NCBI GenBank assembly: GCA_023150835.1
Contig: JAKLKB010000044.1
Location: forward strand, 1-48,517
Origin: Myxococcota bacterium
Lineage (GTDB): Bacteria; Myxococcota_C; UBA6777
Reading direction: 5' to 3'
DNA length: 48,517 nt
Position numbers and translations under genes: made by a program. The notes beneath the pieces were generated by a model, which was given only the letters and a program-made list of their open reading frames with translations, was not told the origin of the DNA and ran no database searches. Positions 29,848 through 38,388 of the stretch are shown piece by piece (positions within the stretch are counted from its first letter, which is position 1; every line of letters begins with the position of its first letter).

Positions 29848-31842
29848 TTAGCCTTTTTTGGGTTGGGATGTAGGAGCATCGCTGACGATCAAGCGGCCTC
29901 GCATCTCAAGGTGCAGCGCGTGGCAGAACCACGGGCAGTAGAACCAATACACACCGGGCTTATCGGCCACAAAAGTTGCGCTGTTGGTGTCGCGAGCGTT
30001 GACCAAGAAGTTCACGTCGTGGTGTGTCACGCATAGACCGTGCGACAAATCCTCGACGTTATCGAGGTTGGTCAAGATGATCTGGACTTTTTCGCCCTTG
30101 GTGACGCGGATCTCGCTGAAGTGGAACTTGGGTGCTTGACTGGTCATGTAGACACGCACGATCCCGTTTTTGCGGATGATCTTGTTGTCTTTGAGCAGAT
30201 TCACGCCATCTTCTTTGGCCCATGCTTCGTACATCTCAAAGCGCGGCCCAGTGCGGGGCTGGATCTTGGTGGGTTGGATGATGCTTTTCTTCACGATCAC
30301 GCAGTCATGGGGTTCAGGATAGGTCGGGCCGTCGTGCATCAGTTTCATCTTGTCGCCCGACATATCGATGAGTTGGTCGTTTTCCGGCATCAACGGTCCG
30401 ACGTTCAGGTAACGGTCTTTGGAAAACTTGCACAGCGCCATCAGCCACTTGCCATCGGCTTCTTTGGTTTCGCTCATCGAAGCGTTGATGTGGCCGATTT
30501 GGTAGTGAACATCGAGCTTTTGGAGGATCGCTTTGGCAGCGGCTTCTTTCGAGGCTTTGGGATCTTTGATCTTGTAGGCTTCGATGGCAGCGGCGATGTT
30601 CCACTTGGTGACGACAGAGTCGATAAAGATCGACGTGTAGGCGTTTCCTTTGTTGTCGAACGCTGTATGCAGCGGTCCCAAGCCCACCTCGGGTTCGGCC
30701 ACCACACAGTCGCGTGGCTTGATCTTTTTCTGGAACGCATCGTCCAATTTTCGGACATCCACCACCGAAACGGTCGGCGAAAGCTTTCCAGACACCACCG
30801 CGTACATACCCGTCGGATCCATATTCACACCGTGAGGGCTTTTGGGGACAGGGATGCGCATCACGTACTCGCTGTCTGCGCCGCGTGCATCCACCACAGG
30901 AACCGTCGAGTTGCCGATACGGATGGTCTTTCCGTTTTGGACGGCGCGCTCAATGTTGGCGATGTTGAATACATAGAGATGATCGCGTTCGTTGGCCATC
31001 ATCTTTTCCAACGTCACGCCACCTTCCGAGTTATAGCAGGTCGCAAACGAGTATTTGCCTTGGTAGTCCGTAGCGCAAAGGTCCATGTTGCCTTCGACGA
31101 GAACTTGCCACTTGACTTCCATCGTCTCGCCATCGACAGCAGTGTGCATCGCACCGTATTTTTCGGGCGAATCCATATCGCGGCCATCGTTCGGCATCGG
31201 CGTACGAAATTCGCTGTTGGTGAAAACGTACCCTGTCTTGTGGCGTTGAGGGAAAATACCGTGAGTCCCTGCGCAGTTGGGCAGTTCTGTGATGCGATCC
31301 ACTTCCATGATATCGATACGAACACGAGCCAAACGCGCCGAGGCTTTGTCGTTGACAAAGATATAACGACCGTCATACGTGCCATCCTTGTAAGAGAGAT
31401 GGACGTGGTGCGTATCGCCTGACAGACGGTTCCCAAGGATCTTCTTCGAGAAATCGGTTGCGCCCCAACCCGTTGCAGCGTCAAAGTTGAACACAGGGAT
31501 GCGCTTCAGTTCGCGCATCGAAGGAACGCCCAAGACGCGGATCTCGCCCGACTGACCGCCGCTCCAAAAGCCGTAGTAATCATCGTGCGCGCCCGGGGCA
31601 ACGTGTGTAGACAAGCCGCTTGCATGCGCTTGTCCTCCGCCCAGTCCGGGGCTTGGCGTCTTCTCACAACCGGCCAGTTGTGTTCCAAAGAGGGCTGCGG
31701 CCAACGAACCCACCTTCAAAAAATCACGGCGTCCCCATCCTGTTTCGGTCGCAGCCTCGGCTTGCACCGCGTTCGATGCGGTCGCCGATTCGGGTTGTGG
31801 GTGGGTGGTATGTTGTGCTGTCTTGTCGTGTTTGTTTTGCAT
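29848..31842 (-). CDS. nosZ: Nitrous oxide reductase
   Basis: NosZ reduces N2O to N2 in the periplasm. The 664-residue precursor has a Tat signal (GRRDFLKVGSLAAALFG) that ends LAGC, so it may be a Tat-exported lipoprotein. CuZ-type His motifs are present in the seven-bladed propeller (DTHHVHLS at 143-150, SPHGVNMD, GLGPLHTAFD, HYQIGHINASMSET, EPHDC). The C-terminal cupredoxin domain has the CuA ligands Cys636, Cys640, His644 and Met647 (CPWFCHALHLEM). The start follows AAGGAAGAG. Tat signal plus NosR fits the clade I pattern, though nosZ precedes nosR here, the reverse of the common order. Confidence 0.97.
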   Translation of the reverse strand: MQNKHDKTAQHTTHPQPESATASNAVQAEAATETGWGRRDFLKVGSLAAALFGTQLAGCEKTPSPGLGGGQAHASGLSTHVAPGAHDDYYGFWSGGQSGEIRVLGVPSMRELKRIPVFNFDAATGWGATDFSKKILGNRLSGDTHHVHLSYKDGTYDGRYIFVNDKASARLARVRIDIMEVDRITELPNCAGTHGIFPQRHKTGYVFTNSEFRTPMPNDGRDMDSPEKYGAMHTAVDGETMEVKWQVLVEGNMDLCATDYQGKYSFATCYNSEGGVTLEKMMANERDHLYVFNIANIERAVQNGKTIRIGNSTVPVVDARGADSEYVMRIPVPKSPHGVNMDPTGMYAVVSGKLSPTVSVVDVRKLDDAFQKKIKPRDCVVAEPEVGLGPLHTAFDNKGNAYTSIFIDSVVTKWNIAAAIEAYKIKDPKASKEAAAKAILQKLDVHYQIGHINASMSETKEADGKWLMALCKFSKDRYLNVGPLMPENDQLIDMSGDKMKLMHDGPTYPEPHDCVIVKKSIIQPTKIQPRTGPRFEMYEAWAKEDGVNLLKDNKIIRKNGIVRVYMTSQAPKFHFSEIRVTKGEKVQIILTNLDNVEDLSHGLCVTHHDVNFLVNARDTNSATFVADKPGVYWFYCPWFCHALHLEMRGRLIVSDAPTSQPKKG

Positions 31843-32020
31843 GGCTCTTCCTTGCGTTCGTTTTTTGTACGGGTTGACGCGCTCTCCCCCTTGCCGCTGT
31901 CTACCTGCACAAAAGCCCTCGTTGACAACCGCCCAAGCGGTGTATGTTTTTTGGGGTGCTTTACAGACACACACGTCTATAAAGACTTGGGTGGGTGTAG
32001 CATAATCCCTAGGAAAAGAC

Positions 32021-32034
32021 TTGATCCAGATCAA
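32021..32034 (-). promoter_or_regulatory. FNR/DNR-type operator upstream of nosZ
   Basis: The perfect palindrome TTGATCCAGATCAA matches the FNR/CRP-family consensus TTGAT-N4-ATCAA exactly. It lies 179 bp before the nosZ start. A TATGCT -10-like element on the minus strand is at 31999-32004. The site predicts activation of the nos operon under low oxygen or nitric oxide. Confidence 0.8.
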
Positions 32035-32190
32035 AGAAAACAAGGAAATCGCTAGTCTTTCAAGTCGATTGAGATGGAGACATCTCCACAGACCCGCGCC
32101 CTTCTTTCACCAAACAGTTGTTGGCTCAAGTTGCTCTTCGGCAAGTTCGGCGAACAGATGACACAACCGCGCACCACTGTCAACACCTCA

Positions 32191-32302
32191 TACGATATCC
32201 GCCCGCTGCGCGATCGCAAAACGTAGGGGCAGCCCCCTGTGGCTGCCCAACCATAGGGCGTTTACGCATTATCCTTCGTGTACACATCACTCGGATTTCG
32301 TA
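32191..32302 (-). repeat. Family B MITE-like repeat, copy B3 (inverted)
   Basis: The 112-bp copy has ends tacgatatccg and cggatttcgta, and is flanked on both sides by TCA, a 3-bp direct duplication. The core contains the stem ggggcagccccctgtggctgccc. It occupies the nosZ-nrdJ gap (32043-32433), in which no gene is visible. Confidence 0.9.
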
Positions 32303-32380
32303 TCATCTCACAGCAGAGCCATCGACTTGTGCGTGGCGATCCGTATCCCCCCGCAAGTGTTTGGATCGGATGCGGTGGCT

Positions 32381-32430
32381 CCCCCCTGTATTCGCGCTGT
32401 TTCAAGCGGCAGCGTTATGTTTTTTCGAGC
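32381..32430 (-). repeat. Family C fragment, copy C7
   Basis: The stretch cccctgtattcgcgctgtttcaagcggcagcgtt resembles the terminal part of family C in inverted orientation. It lies just beyond the ribonucleotide reductase stop codon. Confidence 0.55.
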
Positions 32431-32433
32431 AGG

Positions 32434-34419
32434 CTAGATGATCTCACACACGCCGCCAGCGCAAGCCACCGTGTCTTGGCGTGCGGTGTGGTCTTGGGTT
32501 TCGAGGATCTGCGAAAAGTCCATCGGGCGGATGTGTTGGTGGTATTGCGCGAAAGTTTGCGCATCACACGCCTCAAACGGTGCTTGTGGGTATCCGCCGC
32601 CGTCATGCGGCAACACCGAAAGCGCCACATAATCGTGCCGATGCCGCCACATCCAACGCCCCACACCTTCCCATTCGTCATCTTTAACGGACACCGTGCA
32701 AGAGATGTTGTTGGTGTTTTCGCCCGTCCGATGGCCCGGGACGATCCAGCGCCGATAGGTATCACGCACGCGCTCCAACAGCGCCAAAGCATCTTCTTGT
32801 TCGCGGGTGACGGCCCCAACAGGCGCTTGGAGCGGCATCTGAAAGACGTGCTCGCGATCAGGCTGATACACGCTGCGCTCCACAAGGGCGGGGAGATGCT
32901 GTTTCAGATAGGCCAAGATCGGTTCGTTGTTGTTGATCACGACACGGCGCAGATAATACGGCGCATGATAGGCGTGGATCCCCGAAGAACAGCCTAACAA
33001 CAAAGAGGTCGTCCCTGCCGGCTTTACTGTCGTACAACGCGCCGAGGGCCGAATCCCCAATGCGCGAGCGATCCGCGCATTTTCTTCCAATACGACGTGT
33101 GCTGCACGTTCGACATCCAAGCCTTCCACGCGCCCTGCTGCGATACCCGTCATCGAAACGCCGATCAATGCGTCTTCTTCGGCACATCGCCGCCACACAG
33201 GCCGCAGAAAATGAAACCCCGTCCAAGCCGCTTGGAGCGTCGCGATCCGCGCTGCTGCGCGACAACGCGCTTCCAAATCCGCTTGATCTTCGACACTTGC
33301 AGCGTTCACCTCCACAAGATTACACAGCCCATACGGTCGCAAGGCGATCTCTGCGCAAGGATTGGTCCCCATCTCCGTACTGTTTGAAAGAAAGATCCCG
33401 GGTTCTCCCGAGCCATTCCCACGCACACGATCCCACAAACGCCAGAATCGCTGTTCTTCCAGCTCTTCTCTTTGCAAGACCACGCTGTTGTTTGCTCGCG
33501 CACGTTGCGGACTGTGGTTCCAAAAGCCCGCTTCTTTTGCGCACAACATATCCTGATCTTCTTCGGAAAACAGGCAGATAAACGATGACCGTCGGATCCC
33601 TCCCGCAAGCACCGCCTCCGAAAGATGGCACAGGATATCATGCGCTTCGATCGGATGCAGCTTGGTTCCCGGCTTTTTGGACAGAAACACCTGCTCCACA
33701 CTCGATAGCGCACGCTTCAGCGGCTCTGCCCCGGGCGCACGCCCTCCCGAAGTCACCAGCGGCGTCCCTTTCGGGCGGATCTCGCTGTAATCAAACACAG
33801 GCAACGCATCGCCCTTAAAAAACGCCCGACACAGCGCATGTACCGCAGAAGACCACCCCTCGATCGTATCCGCCACCAGATGCCGATGTTTGCCGTGCGG
33901 AGCGCGGATATCAGGCAGCTTCGCCACATGATGCTGCTGCACCGAATACCCCACCCCGCAGCCCGACAACAACAAAAACATCGCTTCCGCAAAGAAAAAC
34001 GGATGATCCACAGGCGCAAACGAACAATTGTACATCCGCGATGGATTCTTCTCGATCGCGGCTCCTGCAAACTGCATCGATCGCATCGACGGCAAGACTT
34101 TGCGATCCAACACAAAGCCATACGCATCGGCGATCACCTCGGACAATGCTGGAAAATGCTTGGTGTGCATCGCACGATTGCGACCCACTGTCTCGGCCCA
34201 CGTCTCACGGCGCTGCTGCTCGGGCAGATAACGCGCATATTTCATATAATGGATCATCTCGCTCAACATCTTCGTCGCATCCACACCTGACGCGCCCGCC
34301 AATGTCTCCACGCGATGCCCAGCCCCGCTGTCTTGCCCTCTCAACGCTTCGTGGCTTTGTGACCCCGATGTTTCCTGATTCTGCATCTCCAGCACTTCCG
34401 TCTCAAATACGCGATCCAT
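32434..34419 (-). CDS. nrdJ: Adenosylcobalamin-dependent ribonucleoside-triphosphate reductase (monomeric class II)
   Basis: This 661-residue enzyme reduces ribonucleotides to deoxyribonucleotides using coenzyme B12, so it works with or without oxygen. It resembles the Lactobacillus-type monomeric enzyme: MYNCSFAPVDHPFFFAEAMFLLLSGCGVGYSV, NPCAEIALRPYGLCNLVEVN with the catalytic Asn/Cys/Glu, and a C-terminal redox Cys pair in ACAGGVCEI. The ATG at 34419 follows GGAGAG; the frame opens two codons earlier at a TTG. Paired NrdR-like boxes lie about 400 bp upstream. Purine and deoxynucleotide supply genes therefore share this window. Confidence 0.95.
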   Translation of the reverse strand: MDRVFETEVLEMQNQETSGSQSHEALRGQDSGAGHRVETLAGASGVDATKMLSEMIHYMKYARYLPEQQRRETWAETVGRNRAMHTKHFPALSEVIADAYGFVLDRKVLPSMRSMQFAGAAIEKNPSRMYNCSFAPVDHPFFFAEAMFLLLSGCGVGYSVQQHHVAKLPDIRAPHGKHRHLVADTIEGWSSAVHALCRAFFKGDALPVFDYSEIRPKGTPLVTSGGRAPGAEPLKRALSSVEQVFLSKKPGTKLHPIEAHDILCHLSEAVLAGGIRRSSFICLFSEEDQDMLCAKEAGFWNHSPQRARANNSVVLQREELEEQRFWRLWDRVRGNGSGEPGIFLSNSTEMGTNPCAEIALRPYGLCNLVEVNAASVEDQADLEARCRAAARIATLQAAWTGFHFLRPVWRRCAEEDALIGVSMTGIAAGRVEGLDVERAAHVVLEENARIARALGIRPSARCTTVKPAGTTSLLLGCSSGIHAYHAPYYLRRVVINNNEPILAYLKQHLPALVERSVYQPDREHVFQMPLQAPVGAVTREQEDALALLERVRDTYRRWIVPGHRTGENTNNISCTVSVKDDEWEGVGRWMWRHRHDYVALSVLPHDGGGYPQAPFEACDAQTFAQYHQHIRPMDFSQILETQDHTARQDTVACAGGVCEII

Positions 34420-34505
34420 CCGCAACTCTCCACGTTCTAGGTTCTAGGTTCCATCCAACGCACAACTTCCGATCCAGCCTTCCCTTTGTAGAAGTCACTT
34501 ATTGG

Positions 34506-34631
34506 AAAAACCCCTGTGTTCGCGCCGTTTCGAGCGACAGAGTCGTTGGTGTGAAAAACAACGCTCTCTTCGCCCTTCACGGGGTTAAGGAAGCCGCGCT
34601 CCCTTCTGGGGCGTGGGGCAAAGCCCACAAA
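34506..34631 (-). repeat. Family C repeat, copy C3 (inverted)
   Basis: It contains cccctgtgttcgcgccgtttcgagcgacagagtcgttgg and ends in the gcgtggggcaaagccc hairpin. It lies between nrdJ and the NrdR boxes, so it would be part of the nrdJ leader if transcription starts at those boxes. Confidence 0.75.
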
Positions 34632-34800
34632 CACCAAACCAACAAGCCACTCCTCCCTTCAATCCAACCCACTCCCCGCCACAACGGGGCTTTCGCCAAA
34701 TACCCCTCACGAATTGCGTTGCTTCGGGAAGTACAAGCCACGCACCCAACACGCCATCCACTTAATCCCCTCTTTTTTCTACTGAATTTCTGCCATCTAA

Positions 34801-34816
34801 AGACTAAGTGTTGTAT
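34801..34816 (-). promoter_or_regulatory. Weak NrdR-box-like site
   Basis: agactaagtgttgtat matches the NrdR consensus acaCwAtATaTwGtGt at 11 of 16 positions. It lies 31 bp, three helical turns, from the stronger box at 34832, as paired NrdR boxes usually do. A minus-strand -10-like TACAAC overlaps it. Confidence 0.5.
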
Positions 34817-34831
34817 CACCTTCATGCCGAC

Positions 34832-34847
34832 ACACAACATATTGTGG
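34832..34847 (-). promoter_or_regulatory. NrdR-box-like operator
   Basis: acacaacatattgtgg matches the NrdR consensus at 14 of 16 positions. A minus-strand -35-like TTGTGT lies inside it, and TACAAC follows after 16 bases. Together with the second box this forms a plausible repressed promoter for nrdJ. The region from 34860 to 35083, before the aroF-type gene, shows no gene. Confidence 0.7.
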
Positions 34848-35083
34848 TATGGAGGCTGAGCATAGCCTTGCCTCCTCGATCCGTCAAGCAGAATTTTCGC
34901 CTGTTTTTTCACACTCGAATGTATCGAAAAGACTACACTCACGGGCTTTTCCGCGATCGGATCATTTCATGTTTCTGTTGCACGCATCCATAGATGCTGT
35001 TGCTCGCTACCTCGCGGTACAGAGATTGCCGAGCGCGCCACCACCCCGCAACACATCCCCCCTAAACCAAGAAAGAGCCTGCG

Positions 35084-36142
35084 ATGCAAGCCCTAGACAG
35101 CCTTCGTGCAGAGATCCAAACGATCAACGCACAGATCCTTGCCCTGCTTAATCGCCGAGCAACCTTGGTCTGCGATGTCCAAGCACGCAAGACCCAAGAC
35201 GGCCTTCCCACCTACCTTCCCGAACGCGAACAAGCGATGTTGGACGCCCTGCTCGCCCAAAACCAAGGCCCTTTTTCCAACGAGACCATTGCTGCCCTCT
35301 TCAAAGAGATCTTTCGTGCCTCAGTGGCCTTGATGGAACAAACCAAACAAGCCCAAAGCAAACTTCCCCGCGCACCTTCGGGCCAGACCAGACGCATCAC
35401 GATCCGAGGCGCACAGATCGGCGCGGATCCGATCTTGATCGCGGGGCCTTGTTCGATCGAAAGCACCGAACAGATGCAAAAGATCGGCGTCGCTCTCCAA
35501 ACCAAAGGACTGCGATTTGTGCGTGGCGGAGCCTTTAAGCCCCGCACCTCTCCTTACGCCTTCCAAGGTCTCGGAGAAGAAGGTCTGCGCATCTTGCGCG
35601 ATACCGCCCAACGCTTCGACCTGATCAGCGTCACCGAAGTGACAGACACCCGTCGCGTCGGACTCGTCGCCGAATACGCCGATATCCTCCAGATCGGCGC
35701 ACGCAATATGTACAACTACGACCTCCTGCGCGAAGTCGGACGCACCCGTAAACCCGTCCTGCTCAAACGGGCCTTTTCCGCCACCCTCGACGAGGCCCTT
35801 GCTTCCGCCGAATACATCCTTTGCGAAGGCAACGAAGAGGTCATCCTCTGCGAACGCGGTATCCGCACCTTTGAAAAAAACACCCGCAATACCCTCGATA
35901 TCTCCGCGATCCCACTCTGGCGACAAGCCTGCGATCTCCCCGTGATCGTCGATGTCAGCCACGCCGCCGGACGCAAAGATATCCTTCTTCCGCTCGCTCG
36001 TGCCGCCCTTGCTGTCGGCGCTCATGGCGTCATGGTCGAAACTCACCCTTCCCCACAAACCGCCCGCTCTGACGGGCAACAACAACTCACGCTCCCTGAA
36101 TTCCAAACCTTTTTTGAACAACTCTTCCCGCCCAAAGCCTAA
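35084..36142 (+). CDS. Chorismate mutase-DAHP synthase fusion
   Basis: This 352-residue protein joins an AroQ-type chorismate mutase (residues 1-85, LRAEIQTINAQILALLNRRA) to a type I-beta DAHP synthase (from about 105). The synthase condenses PEP and erythrose 4-phosphate to start aromatic amino acid synthesis. Signature segments are IAGPCSIES, RGGAFKPRTSPYAFQG, LQIGARNMYNYDLL, PVLLKRAFSAT and VDVSHAAGRKD. The mutase domain usually acts as a feedback sensor for prephenate or chorismate, as in Bacillus. It has a GAAAGAG ribosome site. The next gene starts 12 bp after its stop. Confidence 0.94.
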   Translation: MQALDSLRAEIQTINAQILALLNRRATLVCDVQARKTQDGLPTYLPEREQAMLDALLAQNQGPFSNETIAALFKEIFRASVALMEQTKQAQSKLPRAPSGQTRRITIRGAQIGADPILIAGPCSIESTEQMQKIGVALQTKGLRFVRGGAFKPRTSPYAFQGLGEEGLRILRDTAQRFDLISVTEVTDTRRVGLVAEYADILQIGARNMYNYDLLREVGRTRKPVLLKRAFSATLDEALASAEYILCEGNEEVILCERGIRTFEKNTRNTLDISAIPLWRQACDLPVIVDVSHAAGRKDILLPLARAALAVGAHGVMVETHPSPQTARSDGQQQLTLPEFQTFFEQLFPPKA

Positions 36143-36154
36143 GGAGCCTCCCCC

Positions 36155-37444
36155 ATGAAGTTTTCTGTCGCCTACAATTTTGACGATGCCCTTCTCGAAG
36201 GCATGAAGCCTTATCCCGTCTATGAAGTCTACGGCAAGCTCACCTCCGACTACTTTGGCGGAGGACGCCCTTCGTTCTATCTACCCGAAGTCGACAAAAA
36301 AGCCCTCGAACGCGCCGTCCAACGTGTCCACACCCAAGGCATCACATTCAACTACTTGCTCAATACGTCCTCCACCAACAACCTCGAATACACCCGCGAA
36401 GGACAACGCGAAGCCGAAGCCCTTCTCGAATGGCTCGTCTCCATCGGCGTCGACTCCGTCACCGTCGCCAATATCTACTTCTTGCGCATGATCAAACACC
36501 GTTATCCTCAACTCAAAGTCCGTATCAGTTCGCACCGATACACCGACAACCCCCGCAAAGTCCGCTTTTGGGTTGAACAAGGGGCCGACTACATCGTCGT
36601 CAGCGAAGTCAATATCCATCGCGAATTCAAGATCCTCGAAGCCATGCGCAAAGCCGCTGGAGACGTCGAACTCCAACTGATCGTCAACAACTGGTGCCGC
36701 CAAGACTGCGCCATCGCTGGAAACCATGCCGCCACCCTCTCCGCCGCTTCGCAAAGCCAGTCCAAAGGCTTCCCCCTCGATTATTGCTCCATCTTGTGCA
36801 ACCACATCCGACTTAGCGCGCCCGTCAATTACCTCCGCGCCAACTGGATCCGCCCCGAAGACCTCCCCATCTACGAAAACCTCGGATACCACAACTTTAA
36901 GATCGTTGAACGAAACACCCCCACACCCTTGCTGCTCCTCCGCCTCAAAGCCTACAGCGAACGCCATTACGACGGAAACCTCCTCGATCTCGTCCAAAAC
37001 TACTCTTATCCCGAAGAAGTTTACAACGAGAAAGACAAAGACTCTTATTCTAACCGCCGTATGCTCAAGTACTTCCTCAAGCCTCACATGGTCAACCTCT
37101 TTAAGATGGGAAAGGTCGTTCGCTTCGGCAAAACTGCCAGCGTCCTCTATCCCCGCCGTGGCCCCAACCCCGTCTACATCGACAACCGCGCTCTCGACGG
37201 CTTTATGGATCGCTTCCTCGCCAAAAGCTGCCAAGATATCGACTGCGAAAGCTGCCGCTATTGTCACCGATGGGCCGACAAAACCGTCTCCATCGACCCC
37301 GCTTGGGCTGCTGAGATGTCCGACATCTACCAAGACCTCTTCAACGAACTCGACGGCGGCGACTTCTGGGATCCCAACCTCCAAACCCTCCTCGAAATGG
37401 CCAAAGACTTCCCCAAACAGATCCTCGGTTCTTCCAATCCCTAA
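36155..37444 (+). CDS. U32-family (UbiU/UbiV-like) iron-sulfur protein
   Basis: The 429-residue protein has the TIM-barrel layout of the U32 family, long called peptidases but including UbiU/UbiV and RlhA, which act in oxygen-independent hydroxylation. Cys181, Cys185, Cys211 and Cys215 (CRQDC and YCSILC) are probable [4Fe-4S] ligands. A second cluster of four Cys at 359, 364, 367 and 370 (CQDIDCESCRYC) could hold another centre and is less usual. The substrate is unknown. Its 12-bp spacing after the DAHP synthase gene suggests a shared transcript, so a link to aromatic or quinone metabolism is possible but unproven. Confidence 0.7.
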   Translation: MKFSVAYNFDDALLEGMKPYPVYEVYGKLTSDYFGGGRPSFYLPEVDKKALERAVQRVHTQGITFNYLLNTSSTNNLEYTREGQREAEALLEWLVSIGVDSVTVANIYFLRMIKHRYPQLKVRISSHRYTDNPRKVRFWVEQGADYIVVSEVNIHREFKILEAMRKAAGDVELQLIVNNWCRQDCAIAGNHAATLSAASQSQSKGFPLDYCSILCNHIRLSAPVNYLRANWIRPEDLPIYENLGYHNFKIVERNTPTPLLLLRLKAYSERHYDGNLLDLVQNYSYPEEVYNEKDKDSYSNRRMLKYFLKPHMVNLFKMGKVVRFGKTASVLYPRRGPNPVYIDNRALDGFMDRFLAKSCQDIDCESCRYCHRWADKTVSIDPAWAAEMSDIYQDLFNELDGGDFWDPNLQTLLEMAKDFPKQILGSSNP

Positions 37445-37458
37445 CCTCGAAGGACTGA

Positions 37459-37571
37459 TACGATATCCGAGTGATGTGTATACGAAGGGTCGTACGTAAA
37501 CGCACTATTCTTGGGCAGCCACGGGGGGCTGCCCCTACGTTTTTAGGATCACGCGCCCTGCGGATTTCGTA
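37459..37571 (+). repeat. Family B MITE-like repeat, copy B4
   Basis: The copy is 113 bp, with ends tacgatatccg and cggatttcgta, flanked on both sides by TGA, a 3-bp direct duplication. The core has gggcagccacggggggctgcccc. It begins 14 bp after the U32 gene and could supply its 3' hairpin. Confidence 0.9.
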
Positions 37572-37611
37572 TGAGCTGTGGGATGGTTTTCGATAGTTGG
37601 CTCGTGCGATG

Positions 37612-37740
37612 GTTTTGATGGGGCTTTGCCCCAAACCCCACCATAGACGTTCGCCCCTTGACCCCGTATCGGCGAAGAGATCAGCGCCTTTCAAACCGAC
37701 AACTCTCTCGCTTGGACTGCCGCGAACACGGGGTTTTTTG
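37612..37740 (+). repeat. Family C repeat, copy C4
   Basis: The copy contains atggggctttgccccaaac, accccgtatcggcgaagag and the end gcgaacacggggttttttg. It follows B4 directly. Confidence 0.85.
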
Positions 37741-37803
37741 TCTACGGATCGCTCCCGTATGTGTACGCTTCCAACAGATATCGCTGCTTTAGGCACTCTC
37801 TTA

Positions 37804-37864
37804 TACGAAATCCGCCCGTTGCGTGATCGTAAAAATGTAGGGGCAGCCCCCATAGGCGTTAGGT
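37804..37864 (-). repeat. Family B repeat, half copy B5 joined to family A
   Basis: tacgaaatccgcccgttgcg through gtaggggcagccccc is the right half of family B in inverted orientation, preceded by TTA. It runs into cataggcgttagg, a junction also seen at 43586, which marks a shared rearrangement. Confidence 0.75.
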
Positions 37865-38094
37865 GAAGCTATGGTTGGCCCCCCACCGAAGCCAAAGACC
37901 GCGAACAGGGGAGGGAGAGAACGTCGGAGGCCGCGAGGTTTTGGTGTTCCATGCCGCACGCTGTTTGCACGAGAGAGCGTCTTTGCCTGCTCCAACTTCC
38001 CCCCGTTGGTCGGGGGGAATGAGGGGGGGGGCGACAAAAGAAAGAGCGATCCTCCTCGATTCTCCGATATTTCCGCCTTAACAAGGCGCGTATG
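37850..38094 (+). repeat. Family A repeat, copy A2
   Basis: The copy runs from cataggcgttagg through the aacaggggagggag block and the C/G-run hairpin at about 38001-38031 to ccttaacaaggcgcgtatg. It is nearly identical to A3 from 37924 onward. Confidence 0.85.
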
Positions 38095-38165
38095 GGGGTT
38101 GCCCCTACGTGTTGGAAATCACACGGTGTTTCGTAGGGGCAGGCCCCCGTGCCTGCCCTCGATCT

Positions 38166-38339
38166 TCGGAGGCCGCGAGGTTTTGGTGTTCCATGCCGCA
38201 CGCTGTTTGCACGAGAGAGCGTCTTTGCCTGCTCCAACTTCCCCCCGTTGGCCGGGGGGAATGAGGGGGGGGGGGCGACAAAAGAAAGAGCGATCCTCCT
38301 CGATTCTCCGATATTTCCGCCTTAACAAGGCGCGTATGC
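38166..38339 (+). repeat. Family A repeat, copy A3 (near-perfect direct repeat of A2)
   Basis: From tcggaggccgcgaggtttt to ggcgcgtatg it matches 37924-38094 almost base for base, differing mainly in the G-run length and a t/c in the hairpin. A short stretch, gtaggggcaggccccc, lies between the copies. The whole gap 37445-38388 contains only repeats. Confidence 0.9.
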
Positions 38340-38388
38340 ACCTCTTTACGCACACAACGGGCGGATCGAGTAGAAGTCCTTGTTCCCG

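Noticed and set aside
30040-31422. 460-codon open frame opposite nosZ
   Set aside because: It lies wholly antisense to a clear nosZ, has His/Asp/Arg-rich composition from reversed codons, and shows no domain or ribosome site.
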